From positions 62,001-126,000 of the forward strand of contig CANMFL010000005.1 in assembly GCA_947497185.1 (NCBI GenBank): 64,000 bases of DNA. Reading direction: 5' to 3'. The notes under the pieces were generated by a model. That model did no database searches. It was not told where the DNA came from and saw only the letters and a program-made list of their open reading frames with translations. The translations under genes were made by a program, and so were the position numbers. The DNA is from an uncultured Paracoccaceae bacterium (GTDB taxonomy: Bacteria; Pseudomonadota; Alphaproteobacteria; Rhodobacterales; Rhodobacteraceae). This document shows positions 1-7,645 of the stretch, piece by piece (the first letter of the stretch is position 1; each line of letters opens with the position of its first letter).

Positions 1-129
1 CGTGGCGACAAGGATCACCAATGCGCTTAACGTTTGGGTTTCTAGGCGCACGGATGAGCGGCCAAAAAGATATCCGATGGCGGTGATGACGCTGATCGGG
101 CCGAGGATATTGATCATCTGTAACAACAA
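1..129 (-). CDS. AEC family (auxin efflux carrier) transporter, N-terminal part only
   Basis: Partial gene reading leftward off the window edge; 43 codons are visible. The peptide is hydrophobic and contains LGPISVITAIGYLFGRS, the first membrane helix and turn typical of AEC-family permeases, followed by a second helix (SALVILVAT). The start is taken as TTG at 129 because a strong Shine-Dalgarno (GGGAGGAA) lies 7 bases upstream; an in-frame ATG at 117 is too far from it. AEC carriers export small organic anions, but the substrate cannot be told from this fragment. The assignment rests on the N-terminal pattern only. Confidence 0.65.
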   Translation of the reverse strand, partial: MLLQMINILGPISVITAIGYLFGRSSVRLETQTLSALVILVAT

Positions 130-638
130 AAGAGTTCCTCCCTCAGCTGTGTGTTGCGAAATGCGATATGAAAGGGGGGCGGCGACCTAGCGCGCATCCT
201 CACGTTGAAAAATACCTGAATTTAAGGTGATAAATGGTGCCATTTTTCGTCCTCCCGGTGTGTCCGCAGGATCAGAAATGGTTTCCCCCTGATCTGCCGT
301 AAGCGTTAAAGACATCGTCTCTGATGTTGCTCGACGCCCATCTGGCGAACCCTCCTCGATTCGCCGTCTGTGTTTTATGACCATGGCAAAGAAATGCCAT
401 CAGCGGTAATGGCGATTGTTGCTATCCTCTATCAGGTTTTTAGCTAGCTACGCCCGTCGGGCGGCTATCTGCTTTATTGAAGGATGTCATCAGGATACAT
501 CACTTGTTTAGATGGGGTGAACGTGGCTAGGCTTTGCAAATGAGGGGCCGAATAAGGCCGATTTTGATCGGTACTTAGGGCCACCCAAAACCATACCACC
601 ACAACGCGCAGCCCAGCGTTGACTACGGAGTAGCCAAA
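130..638. other. Intergenic region without a convincing gene
   Basis: About 500 bases between the leftward AEC gene and the rightward oxidoreductase, so it should hold two divergent promoters. Visible items are an 18-codon minus-strand ORF with a good ribosome site (187-243) and a perfect 10-bp palindrome TAGCTAGCTA at 441-450, which could be an operator for the 639-3193 operon. Longer ORFs here lack ribosome sites and protein-like composition. Confidence 0.5.
187..243 (-). other. Possible 18-aa leader or gene remnant upstream of the AEC gene
   Basis: An ATG at 243 follows a strong GGGAGGA ribosome site by about 7 bases and opens an ORF of 18 codons (MAPFITLNSGIFQREDAR) that stops 57 bases before the AEC start on the same strand. 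The initiation signal is better than that of many real genes here. It may be a leader peptide, the stump of a deleted gene, or chance. No function is claimed. Confidence 0.2.
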
Positions 639-1658
639 ATGACTAATGAAAATCAACCATTTACTGTCGCGATCGTGGGGTTTGGCTGGTGGGGGCAACA
701 TATTGCGAAACGCCTTGCCGGACATGCGACGCTAAAAGTTGCGGGCGTCGTTGAGCCTGTCACGGCCAACCATCAAGGTATCGCGGATTTGGGTCTGACC
801 GCATGGACTGATCTGGCCGAGCCATTGGCTGTGGCCGAGGTTGATGCCGTCATTTTGACGACGCCAAACCCGCTGCACGAAGCGCAGATCACACAAGCCG
901 CTGCCGCCGGAAAACACGTGTTTTGCGAGAAACCGCTGGGACTGACCGCTAATAGCGCGCGACGCTCTGTTAAGGCTTGTGAAGATGCGGGCGTCCAGCT
1001 TGGTATCGGTCACGAGCGTCGCTTTGAACCTGCGATGCTGGCGCTAAAAGAGGCGCTGGATGCGGGCGATCTCGGAACGGTCATGCACGCCGAAGCTGCC
1101 TTTAGTCATGACAAGCTGATCGGTGTGCCTGCCAATGATTGGCGCACTCGAAAAGAAGTCAGCCCCGCTGCGGGTATGACGGCGATGGGCATTCACCTGT
1201 CCGATCTGTTGATTTCGTTCTTTGGTCCGATCCGTGCGCTGCATGCGTTTACGGCGGATCGGTCGCTTGGTTGGGAAACTGGCGATGTGGTCACGGTCCA
1301 GATGTCATTCGAGGCGGGCATGACCGCGACTTTCAGCGCCGTCCTGCATACACCGCATTTCATTCGGATGCATGTGTTTGGCACGGACAAGTGGGTCGAG
1401 GTGCTGAACGACAGCCACCCCGACACGCCGGACGGCATTGTGCGGGTTTTGACTGGCGAAAGCGGCCAGCCCGTCGCGAAAAAGAACTACAACTGGGAAG
1501 ATGCAGTGACATCAAACCTCGAAGCGTTCGCCGCCGCCGCTCAAGGCCATGCGCCTTATCCGTTCACGACCGAAGAAATGGTGCACAACATTCAGGTATT
1601 AGAGGCCATCGCACTGTCGGCCGAGATTGGCCAAGAAGTGAAATTGGCAGACATCTAG
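639..1658 (+). CDS. Gfo/Idh/MocA family oxidoreductase
   Basis: 339-aa NAD(P)-dependent dehydrogenase of the glucose-fructose oxidoreductase/inositol dehydrogenase family. The N-terminal Rossmann fold shows VGFGWWG (residues 13-19), and the family signature EKP lies at 97-99 with the conserved catalytic lysine. The C-terminal half is the usual alpha/beta substrate domain. Start ATG at 639 with GGAG 9 bases upstream. It heads a three-gene run with an unrecognised protein (20-base gap) and an AhpD-like protein, so these probably act in one catabolic route. Family members oxidise sugars, inositols or related polyols, and sequence alone does not identify the substrate. Confidence 0.88.
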   Translation: MTNENQPFTVAIVGFGWWGQHIAKRLAGHATLKVAGVVEPVTANHQGIADLGLTAWTDLAEPLAVAEVDAVILTTPNPLHEAQITQAAAAGKHVFCEKPLGLTANSARRSVKACEDAGVQLGIGHERRFEPAMLALKEALDAGDLGTVMHAEAAFSHDKLIGVPANDWRTRKEVSPAAGMTAMGIHLSDLLISFFGPIRALHAFTADRSLGWETGDVVTVQMSFEAGMTATFSAVLHTPHFIRMHVFGTDKWVEVLNDSHPDTPDGIVRVLTGESGQPVAKKNYNWEDAVTSNLEAFAAAAQGHAPYPFTTEEMVHNIQVLEAIALSAEIGQEVKLADI

Positions 1659-1683
1659 AAGAGAAATTGGGGAGGATTTGTGT

Positions 1684-2418
1684 ATGGGTGAAGTTCTAAA
1701 GGCGGAATGGTTCGATCTTGATGACAGCAACCGTGACGAGACGTGGGCGTGGATGCACGAGACGTATTTTCCCGCGTTGCAAGCGGCGCAGGGTGTCAGC
1801 TGGGTCGGTCATTATGACATCGTTGAACTGCCGGATCGTCCGTACATTGAGGGCGCGCCCAACAAGAAAGTCACCCAAGATCCACTAGTCCCCACAGGTT
1901 GGCAGAATGTGATTTTGACGGCTTCAGCATCGCCAGAGGTTTTCTTTGGACCGAACAACGCGGTTGACGCATTGGAGGCCGCGCATGCTGACAAATTGGC
2001 GGTGCGCAGAAATTACCGCAGCGCTGTGTTCATCGAAGAACAGGTGATCAATTCGCCAGAGCAACGCGCGTTCCCGTATGGGATGGGGCCGCCGCCTGCG
2101 ATGCAGCTTGGCAATTACAACGCGGATAAACCGGACGACGAGATCGAATTGGCGCGCTGGTATCGTGCCGAACGTTTTTCGCGGGTGTCCGTGACGCCAG
2201 GGATGATCCGTGGACGTAAGATGATTTCGATGGCGGGTTGGCCCAAGCACGGTGTGTTGTGGGAATTTGCCGACATGCCCGAAGGCGACAGCAGCTTTGA
2301 ACACCGCTTTATTGCAGCCGATCGCGAAGAAAATTGGACCGGACGACATGTGCTTGAATATGTGACGCACACCTACGGCGGCCCACATGCGGGGCGCAGA
2401 GTCTGGCCTGCCGTTTAG
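1684..2418 (+). CDS. Unrecognised 244-aa protein, probably a doubled ferredoxin-like (EthD/Dabb-type) fold
   Basis: I do not recognise this as a named family. The start is ATG at 1684, 8 bases after GGGGAGG; a TTG at 1678 is too close to the site. It has no signal peptide or membrane segment. The two halves look alike in layout: near the N-terminus WAWMHETYFPALQAAQGVSW, and after about residue 160 ELARWYRAERFSRVSVTPGM, each followed by strands and an aromatic-rich segment. That pattern of a helix with acidic or aromatic residues, then VxxV-like strands, recalls EthD/Dabb stress-barrel proteins. The 20-base gap after the oxidoreductase and the AhpD-like gene downstream suggest a shared catabolic pathway. 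The fold is inference; the reaction is unknown. Confidence 0.7.
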   Translation: MGEVLKAEWFDLDDSNRDETWAWMHETYFPALQAAQGVSWVGHYDIVELPDRPYIEGAPNKKVTQDPLVPTGWQNVILTASASPEVFFGPNNAVDALEAAHADKLAVRRNYRSAVFIEEQVINSPEQRAFPYGMGPPPAMQLGNYNADKPDDEIELARWYRAERFSRVSVTPGMIRGRKMISMAGWPKHGVLWEFADMPEGDSSFEHRFIAADREENWTGRHVLEYVTHTYGGPHAGRRVWPAV

Positions 2419-2443
2419 GCAGAAACGATGACCCGCATCGGGA

Positions 2444-2463
2444 CCATTGAAGAGGATCAATGG
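2444..2463. other. Small perfect hairpin in the 1684-2418/2534 intergenic gap
   Basis: CCATTGA, a 6-base loop (AGAGGA) and TCAATGG form a perfect 7-bp stem 26 bases after the stop of the preceding gene. No T-run follows, so it is more likely an mRNA processing or stability element within the operon than a terminator. Confidence 0.35.
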
Positions 2464-2533
2464 AGCGATGTGGTGCGAGGATTGCGTAAATGTCGGCGGG
2501 TAGAGGGTCGGCGCGAAACCAAGGGAGAAGACA

Positions 2534-3193
2534 ATGTCACAACGTTTAACAGGGTTGAGCCACGAAGAGGCCACCGGCACCACGAAGATGGTGTATGAAG
2601 GCTCGGACCGTTTTCTGGGACGGACCGCGAATTTGCAGCGTATTCTGGCGACACATAGTCCGTACATCGCGCGGTGGTTTGGTGGCTTTGTCGCCTCTGT
2701 TCGCCAGCCGGGGCTTGGCGCGACAACCGAGGCGCGGTTGCGCGGTCTCGCGAGCATCAAAACGTCGATGTTGAACGCCTGCAGTTACTGCATGGCGCAT
2801 ACGTCGATGTACGGTCGTGGTTTGGGCATGTCCGAAGAGGAAGTCGAAGCGATTTCGGATGACAGTTATAAAACAAACGATAAGTTCAGCGAACGCGACC
2901 GCGCGGTTATCGCATGGTCCGAAGCCATGACGCTGAACACAGCCCAGCGCGACCCTCATGCGTGGAAAGCGATGCGCGACAACTTTAACGACACGGAAAT
3001 AGTCGAAATTTCTATGACTTGTGCGATGTTCAACATGATCAACCGGTTGAACGATAGTTTCTGGACCGACCTTGAATCCCCAGAGCACAACAAATTGCAA
3101 TGGAACGCGGTCAAAGGTCACTCGATTGACGATATCGAAGCCTTTGCAGGTATGTTTGCCGAAGTTGGCGCTGCTGAACGCGCAGCGAAATAA
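2534..3193 (+). CDS. AhpD-like / carboxymuconolactone decarboxylase family protein
   Basis: 219-aa soluble protein of the CMD/AhpD all-helical fold. The active-site signature is LNACSYCMAHTSMYGRGLG, i.e. the CxxC pair followed after three residues by His, as in peroxidase-type alkylhydroperoxidase AhpD proteins. A long N-terminal helical extension fits the larger CMD proteins. Start ATG at 2534 follows GGGAG. It is last in the run with the Gfo/Idh dehydrogenase and the unrecognised protein. The CxxC/His set implies thiol redox chemistry rather than decarboxylation, but the partner reductant is not known. trxB lies next downstream, 130 bases away, behind a hairpin. Confidence 0.8.
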   Translation: MSQRLTGLSHEEATGTTKMVYEGSDRFLGRTANLQRILATHSPYIARWFGGFVASVRQPGLGATTEARLRGLASIKTSMLNACSYCMAHTSMYGRGLGMSEEEVEAISDDSYKTNDKFSERDRAVIAWSEAMTLNTAQRDPHAWKAMRDNFNDTEIVEISMTCAMFNMINRLNDSFWTDLESPEHNKLQWNAVKGHSIDDIEAFAGMFAEVGAAERAAK

Positions 3194-3200
3194 TCGAGGC

Positions 3201-3244
3201 GGACGGCTTTGACGTCGGTGCAACGCGCCGTGTCAGGGCCGTCC
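3201..3244. terminator. Inverted repeat after the AhpD-like gene, possible terminator
   Basis: GGACGGC at 3201-3207 pairs with GCCGTCC at 3238-3244, with TTGAC/GTCA pairs inside the arms. It lies 7 bases after the stop codon and is followed by a weak ACTTATT tract. It probably ends the 639-3193 operon before trxB. Confidence 0.45.
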
Positions 3245-3323
3245 ACTTATTCACGATACTCACTTACTTATGACAGCGCGGCGGATGCTTGCGCTGCCCC
3301 AATACGTCATCTTGGAGGCATCA

Positions 3324-4265
3324 ATGGCCGAGACGAAACACACCAAAGTTCTGATTATCGGATCAGGCCCCGCAGGATACACTGCCGCCGTTTATGCCAG
3401 CCGCGCGTTGCTGGAGCCAGTTTTGGTGCAAGGGATTGAACCGGGCGGGCAGTTGACCACGACGACCGAAGTTGAAAATTGGCCCGGCGATTCAGAGGTG
3501 CAGGGGCCGGATTTGATGATCCGAATGGAGGCACACGCGCGAGCTATGGGCGCTGAGATCATCGGCGATATCATCAGCAGCCTCGACACCAGTAAACGGC
3601 CCTTTGTCGCGCAAAGCGATAGCGGCACGGTTTATACTGCGGATGCCGTCATTTTGGCGACAGGTGCGCGTGCGAAATGGCTGGGCCTACCGACCGAAGA
3701 AAAATTCAAAGGCTTCGGTGTGTCTGCCTGTGCCACCTGCGACGGTTTTTTCTATCGTGGCCAAGAGGTTGTGGTCCTGGGTGGCGGCAATACCGCTGTG
3801 GAAGAAGCATTATTCCTTACCAACTTTGCGTCCAAAGTTACGTTGGTGCATCGTCGTGATAAACTGCGTTGCGAGGCAATTTTAGAGAAGCGCTTGCTGA
3901 ATAACCCCAAGATCGAAGTCGTCTGGGACCATGCGCTTGTCGAAGTGTTTGGCACCGACGCGCCGCTTGGCGTGGAGGGTATCCGCGTTAAACATACGAC
4001 ATCTGGCGAGATCAAAAGCATTGACTGTAAGGGCGTGTTCATTGCGATCGGCCATGCGCCCAGCAACGAATTGGTCAAGGACGTGCTAGAAACGCATATG
4101 GGCGGATATGTCGTCACCCAGCCTGATAGCACGGCGACATCCATCCCGGGTATTTTCGCGGCAGGGGATTTGACGGATTTCAAATTCCGCCAAGCTGTGA
4201 CCTCGGCTGGCATGGGCTGCATGGCCGCACTCGAGGCCGAGCGGTTCTTGTCTGAAACCGAATGA
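3324..4265 (+). CDS. trxB: Thioredoxin-disulfide reductase
   Basis: 313-aa flavoenzyme that uses NADPH to reduce thioredoxin in the cytoplasm. FAD-binding GSGPAG is at residues 13-18, the redox-active pair CATC at 136-139, the NADPH-binding GGGNTA at about 153-158, and the C-terminal FAD motif [10 protein letters not shown] is present. Start ATG at 3324 follows TTGGAGG by 6 bases; an upstream in-frame ATG at 3270 has no site and would add a non-conserved extension. The last 4 bases overlap the start of nrtS. Length is normal for the family. Confidence 0.95.
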   Translation: MAETKHTKVLIIGSGPAGYTAAVYASRALLEPVLVQGIEPGGQLTTTTEVENWPGDSEVQGPDLMIRMEAHARAMGAEIIGDIISSLDTSKRPFVAQSDSGTVYTADAVILATGARAKWLGLPTEEKFKGFGVSACATCDGFFYRGQEVVVLGGGNTAVEEALFLTNFASKVTLVHRRDKLRCEAILEKRLLNNPKIEVVWDHALVEVFGTDAPLGVEGIRVKHTTSGEIKSIDCKGVFIAIGHAPSNELVKDVLETHMGGYVVTQPDSTATSIPGIFAAGDLTDFKFRQAVTSAGMGCMAALEAERFLSETE

Positions 4266-4507
4266 CCGCCGCAGGGCAAGTCGGCGCGGGGTTCTGGCAG
4301 ATTGCCACCCGCCGACAGGTGATCAAACGGGCGGGCCGCATTGCGCTGATCGTTGGCGTCATTTTGGCGGCGATCAATCATGGCGACCGGATTTTGTATC
4401 TGGATATGAACTGGGCGGCATTCGTCCGCATCGCGCTGACATTTTGCGTGCCTTATGCCGTATCAACCTACTCTTCGGTCCTCGCCATTCGCGAATCCGA
4501 AGGCTGA
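4262..4507 (+). CDS. nrtS: NrtS family small membrane protein (putative nitrate/nitrite transporter)
   Basis: 81-aa protein with two predicted membrane segments, [20 protein letters not shown] and [20 protein letters not shown]. The INHGDR turn between them and the PYxVSTYSS end are the hallmarks of NrtS proteins, which have been linked to nitrate/nitrite transport in marine cyanobacteria. It overlaps trxB by ATGA, so it is translationally coupled to it. The substrate in this organism is not shown, since no nitrate gene lies in the window. Confidence 0.75.
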   Translation: MTAAGQVGAGFWQIATRRQVIKRAGRIALIVGVILAAINHGDRILYLDMNWAAFVRIALTFCVPYAVSTYSSVLAIRESEG

Positions 4508-4524
4508 AACGAGCCAAGAAAAGG

Positions 4525-4542
4525 CAGCCCCATTGCGGGCTG
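4525..4542. terminator. Hairpin after nrtS, weak terminator candidate
   Basis: CAGCCC, loop cattgc, GGGCTG: a 6-bp GC-rich stem 17 bases after the nrtS stop. It is followed by TCATATCGG rather than a clear T-run, so termination would be inefficient or Rho-assisted. Confidence 0.4.
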
Positions 4543-4602
4543 TCATATCGGTGTTAGACTTTGACGATATCGCCTCAATGGTAGCCCATAGGAGAAATCA
4601 TC

Positions 4603-6561
4603 ATGTCTTTCACACTCAATCGTCGCGGCTTTCTTGCCAGCACCGCAGGTTTTATCGCCCTTCACCCGTATTCTGCAAATGCGGCCACCAATCAGGCCCA
4701 CTTGCGCATTATGGAAACAACTGACCTGCATGTGCATGTTTTTCCTTATGATTATTATGCGGACCGCCCGAGCGACACTGTTGGTCTGGCCCGTACCGCA
4801 AGCCACATCAAAGCAATCCGCGACGAGGCGTCCAATTCGCTGCTGATCGACAACGGTGATTTCCTGCAAGGCAATCCGATGGGCGATTATATCGCCTACG
4901 AGCGGGGCATGAAGGACGGTGATGTGCATCCGGTGATTGCCGCGATGAACATGCTTGGCTTTGATGCATCAACGCTGGGCAACCACGAGTTTAACTATGG
5001 CTTGGACTTCTTGATGAAGTCGCTGGCCGGTGCGAATTTCCCTGTTGTGAACGCAAACGTCACACTGGAATTGGGCAGCGACCCGACCAAAGACAAAACA
5101 CTGATCCCGCCTTATGTGATCTTGGATCACACGGTAACTGATGGCGCTGGTACAGAGCATCCGATCAAGGTTGGCCTGATCGGGTTTGTACCGCCGCAAG
5201 TGATGAACTGGGACCGCCAGCATCTGGAAGGCAACGTGCAGGCGCGTGACATCATTGAAACCGCCAAGGCGTATTTGCCGCAGATGAAAGAGCAGGGCGC
5301 GGATATTATCGTGGCCTTGTCCCACTCTGGTATTGGTGCGGCGGATGCGACGGACGGGATGGAAAACGCCTCTGTGCCGCTGGCGGGACTTGAAGGCGTG
5401 GATGCGATCCTGACCGGTCACAGCCACCTTGTGTTCCCGTCGCCCGGCTATGCCGATTTTGCGGGCGCTGATATTGATGCGGGCACGCTGATGGGGACAC
5501 CCGCAACCATGGGTGGCTTCTGGGGCAGCCACATGGGTCTGATTGATCTGTTGATCGAAAAAGACGGCAACGAATGGCGTGTGGTTTCCGCTGAATCCGA
5601 AGCCCGCCCGATTGCGCAACGCAACGAGGACCGTAGTGTCACTGCACTGGTCGAAGACGACGCCGAGGTGATCGCTTCGGTTCAGCAAGAACACGACGAA
5701 ACGCTGGCTTATGTCCGCCGCGCAGTTGGCAAAACCGACGCGCCGCTGCACAGCTATTTCGCGCTGGTCGCAGACGATCCGTCGGTTCAAATCGTGTCCA
5801 TCGCCCAGCTTTGGTATATCGAGCAGATGATGAAAGGCACCGAACACGAAGGCTTGCCAATCCTGTCTGCCGCTGCGCCGTTCAAGGCGGGTGGTCGTGG
5901 TGGACCAGAGTACTTTACCGATGTGCCTGTCGGCGATGTCGCGATCAAAAACGTGTCCGATCTGTACCTCTATCCGAACACAGCGCGTGCTGTGCGTGTG
6001 ACAGGCCAGCAGGTCAAAGACTGGCTGGAACGCTCTGCCGGGATGTTCAATCAGGTCGAAGCGGGGGCGCAGGACGTTGTGCTGCTGAACCCTGAATTCC
6101 CTAGCTACAACTTTGATATCATTGACGGTGTTAAATACCAGATTGACCTGTCTGAGCCTGCAAAATACGATTCATCCACGGGTGACGTTGTGAACGCGGA
6201 CGCCAACCGGATCGTGAACCTGTCTTACAACGGCGCACCTTTGGACATGGCGGCAGAGTTCATCATCGCGACGAATAACTACCGTGCAGGCGGCGGCGGG
6301 AACTTCCCCGGTGCGACTGAGGAAACAACCGTGTTTGAAGGGCCGGACACCAACCGCGACGTGATCGTGCGCTACATCGTTGAAAAGGGCACCATCAGCC
6401 CGCGTGCCGACAACAACTGGTCGTTTGCACCAATGGAAGGCACCACGGTCCTGTTCGATACTGGCCCTGCGGCCAGCACCTATCTGGATCAGGTGAATCT
6501 TGATATCGAGCCTGCGGGGGATGGGCCAGACGGGTTTGCACGCTACCGGATCGCGCTGTAA
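4603..6561 (+). CDS. cpdB: Periplasmic 2',3'-cyclic-nucleotide 2'-phosphodiesterase/3'-nucleotidase-type enzyme (5'-nucleotidase family)
   Basis: 652-aa exported metallophosphoesterase. The N-terminus carries a twin-arginine signal (NRRGFLAS, ending about ANAA), so it should be folded and loaded with metal before export. The calcineurin-like domain shows the dinuclear metal motifs TTDLHVH, DNGDFLQGN, GNHEFNYG and TGHSH, and the C-terminal half is a 5'-nucleotidase C domain (substrate-binding tract SAAAPFKAGGRGG, then NTxxxVxVTG). It releases phosphate and nucleosides from extracellular nucleotides, which suits phosphate- and purine-limited seawater. A nuclease-fold lipoprotein gene follows, separated by a hairpin, suggesting a nucleic-acid or nucleotide scavenging pair. 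Confidence 0.9.
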   Translation: MSFTLNRRGFLASTAGFIALHPYSANAATNQAHLRIMETTDLHVHVFPYDYYADRPSDTVGLARTASHIKAIRDEASNSLLIDNGDFLQGNPMGDYIAYERGMKDGDVHPVIAAMNMLGFDASTLGNHEFNYGLDFLMKSLAGANFPVVNANVTLELGSDPTKDKTLIPPYVILDHTVTDGAGTEHPIKVGLIGFVPPQVMNWDRQHLEGNVQARDIIETAKAYLPQMKEQGADIIVALSHSGIGAADATDGMENASVPLAGLEGVDAILTGHSHLVFPSPGYADFAGADIDAGTLMGTPATMGGFWGSHMGLIDLLIEKDGNEWRVVSAESEARPIAQRNEDRSVTALVEDDAEVIASVQQEHDETLAYVRRAVGKTDAPLHSYFALVADDPSVQIVSIAQLWYIEQMMKGTEHEGLPILSAAAPFKAGGRGGPEYFTDVPVGDVAIKNVSDLYLYPNTARAVRVTGQQVKDWLERSAGMFNQVEAGAQDVVLLNPEFPSYNFDIIDGVKYQIDLSEPAKYDSSTGDVVNADANRIVNLSYNGAPLDMAAEFIIATNNYRAGGGGNFPGATEETTVFEGPDTNRDVIVRYIVEKGTISPRADNNWSFAPMEGTTVLFDTGPAASTYLDQVNLDIEPAGDGPDGFARYRIAL

Positions 6562-6583
6562 ACGCAAACGTGAATTGAGCATT

Positions 6584-6614
6584 ACTGCTTGGCCGCTATT
6601 GGTGGCCAAGCAGT
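6584..6614. terminator. Strong hairpin between cpdB and the nuclease-fold lipoprotein
   Basis: ACTGCTTGGCC at 6584-6594 is exactly complementary to GGCCAAGCAGT at 6604-6614, with a 9-base loop. No uridine run follows. It sits 22 bases after the cpdB stop and 37 before the next start, so it may attenuate read-through or protect the cpdB mRNA end. Confidence 0.5.
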
Positions 6615-6651
6615 GCAATATCGGTGCTGCCAAGAAAAGAAGCACGCAGTT

Positions 6652-7560
6652 TTGAAACGTATCCTGAAAATCGCGCTGGGCACCTTGGTCATTTTGATGA
6701 CGGCTGTTGGCTGCCAAATCATCCGTAATTCCGGTGATACGCCGCTGCCACCGACGCCGCAGGACAGCCTCCGCGTTGCCACATACAACGTCCATTACAT
6801 AAATATGCGCCAACAAACTGGCGCATGGTCGGTGGGCGATTGGGATCGCCGCAAAGGCCCGATGGACAGTGCGTTCAAGGAAATCAGCGCTGATGTGATC
6901 GCATTCCAAGAAATGGAAAGCTTTGGCGGGCGCAATGTTGATAGCGGTAATCTGACGTTGGATTGGCTGCTTGCGAACAATCCCGATTATGCGGCGGCGG
7001 CTGTGGGCGACCCGTCCGCATTTCCATCAACGCAACCGATCCTATACCGCACCGACAGGCTAGAGATGCTGGATCAAGGCTGGTTCTTTTTCTCGGAGAC
7101 GCCTGACATGATCTATTCGCGGACGTTCAACGGATCGTTTCCGGCGTTTGCGTCATGGGCGACCTTTCGCGATCAAAGCAGTGACGCCGTGTTCCGTATT
7201 CTGAACATCCACACTGATTACGCGAGCCGCACCAATCGGTTACGGTCAGCGGCCTTGGTCGCGGAACGCCTTGCACCTTGGGCGGAGGCTGGAGAGACTG
7301 TGTTTGTTGTTGGTGATTTGAATGCGCGGGCTGGTGACAAAACCTTTGATATGATCGCCGACGCTGGCGTTTCCTTTGCCCCCGTCGCAGGGGCGACCTA
7401 TCATCTCAATCACGGACTAAATCTGTTCGGTGCGATTGACCATATCGGGGTCATCGGCGACCCGCAGATCATAGGCGACCCCATCGTTCTACGGCGCAAG
7501 TTTGATGGTGAATGGCCGACCGACCATTATCCGGTGATCGTTGATTACGACCTACAATAG
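6652..7560 (+). CDS. Endonuclease/exonuclease/phosphatase-fold lipoprotein
   Basis: 302-aa protein with an N-terminal lipoprotein signal (hydrophobic stretch ending in AVGC, Cys about residue 21), so it is membrane-anchored outside the cytoplasm. The fold motifs are ATYNVHY, FQEME, VVGDLNAR, DHIGV and TDHYPVIVDY, in the order of the DNase I/exonuclease III/phosphoesterase superfamily, with catalytic Asp-Asn and Asp-His pairs present. The start is TTG at 6652, chosen because it places the signal peptide at the very N-terminus. Substrate could be DNA, RNA or a phosphoester. Position after cpdB supports a role in scavenging extracellular nucleic acid, by inference. Confidence 0.8.
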   Translation: MKRILKIALGTLVILMTAVGCQIIRNSGDTPLPPTPQDSLRVATYNVHYINMRQQTGAWSVGDWDRRKGPMDSAFKEISADVIAFQEMESFGGRNVDSGNLTLDWLLANNPDYAAAAVGDPSAFPSTQPILYRTDRLEMLDQGWFFFSETPDMIYSRTFNGSFPAFASWATFRDQSSDAVFRILNIHTDYASRTNRLRSAALVAERLAPWAEAGETVFVVGDLNARAGDKTFDMIADAGVSFAPVAGATYHLNHGLNLFGAIDHIGVIGDPQIIGDPIVLRRKFDGEWPTDHYPVIVDYDLQ

Positions 7561-7645
7561 CGTGCCGCATAGCTGCTGATTTGCATCTTTCTGAAAACAA
7601 GGCCACCATTCTGAGGATACGCCACGCTTCAGATTTGGATTTGAT

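Noticed and set aside
1924..2760. A 278-codon minus-strand ORF across the unrecognised protein and the AhpD-like gene
   Set aside because: It lies antisense to two plus-strand genes that have good ribosome sites and family motifs, and its own translation is Arg/His/Pro-rich with no recognisable motif.
4455..4724. An 89-codon ORF spanning nrtS and the cpdB start
   Set aside because: It conflicts with the better supported nrtS and the Tat signal of cpdB.
4969..5847. A 292-codon minus-strand ORF inside cpdB
   Set aside because: Fully antisense to a clear CpdB gene; the translation is typical antisense composition.
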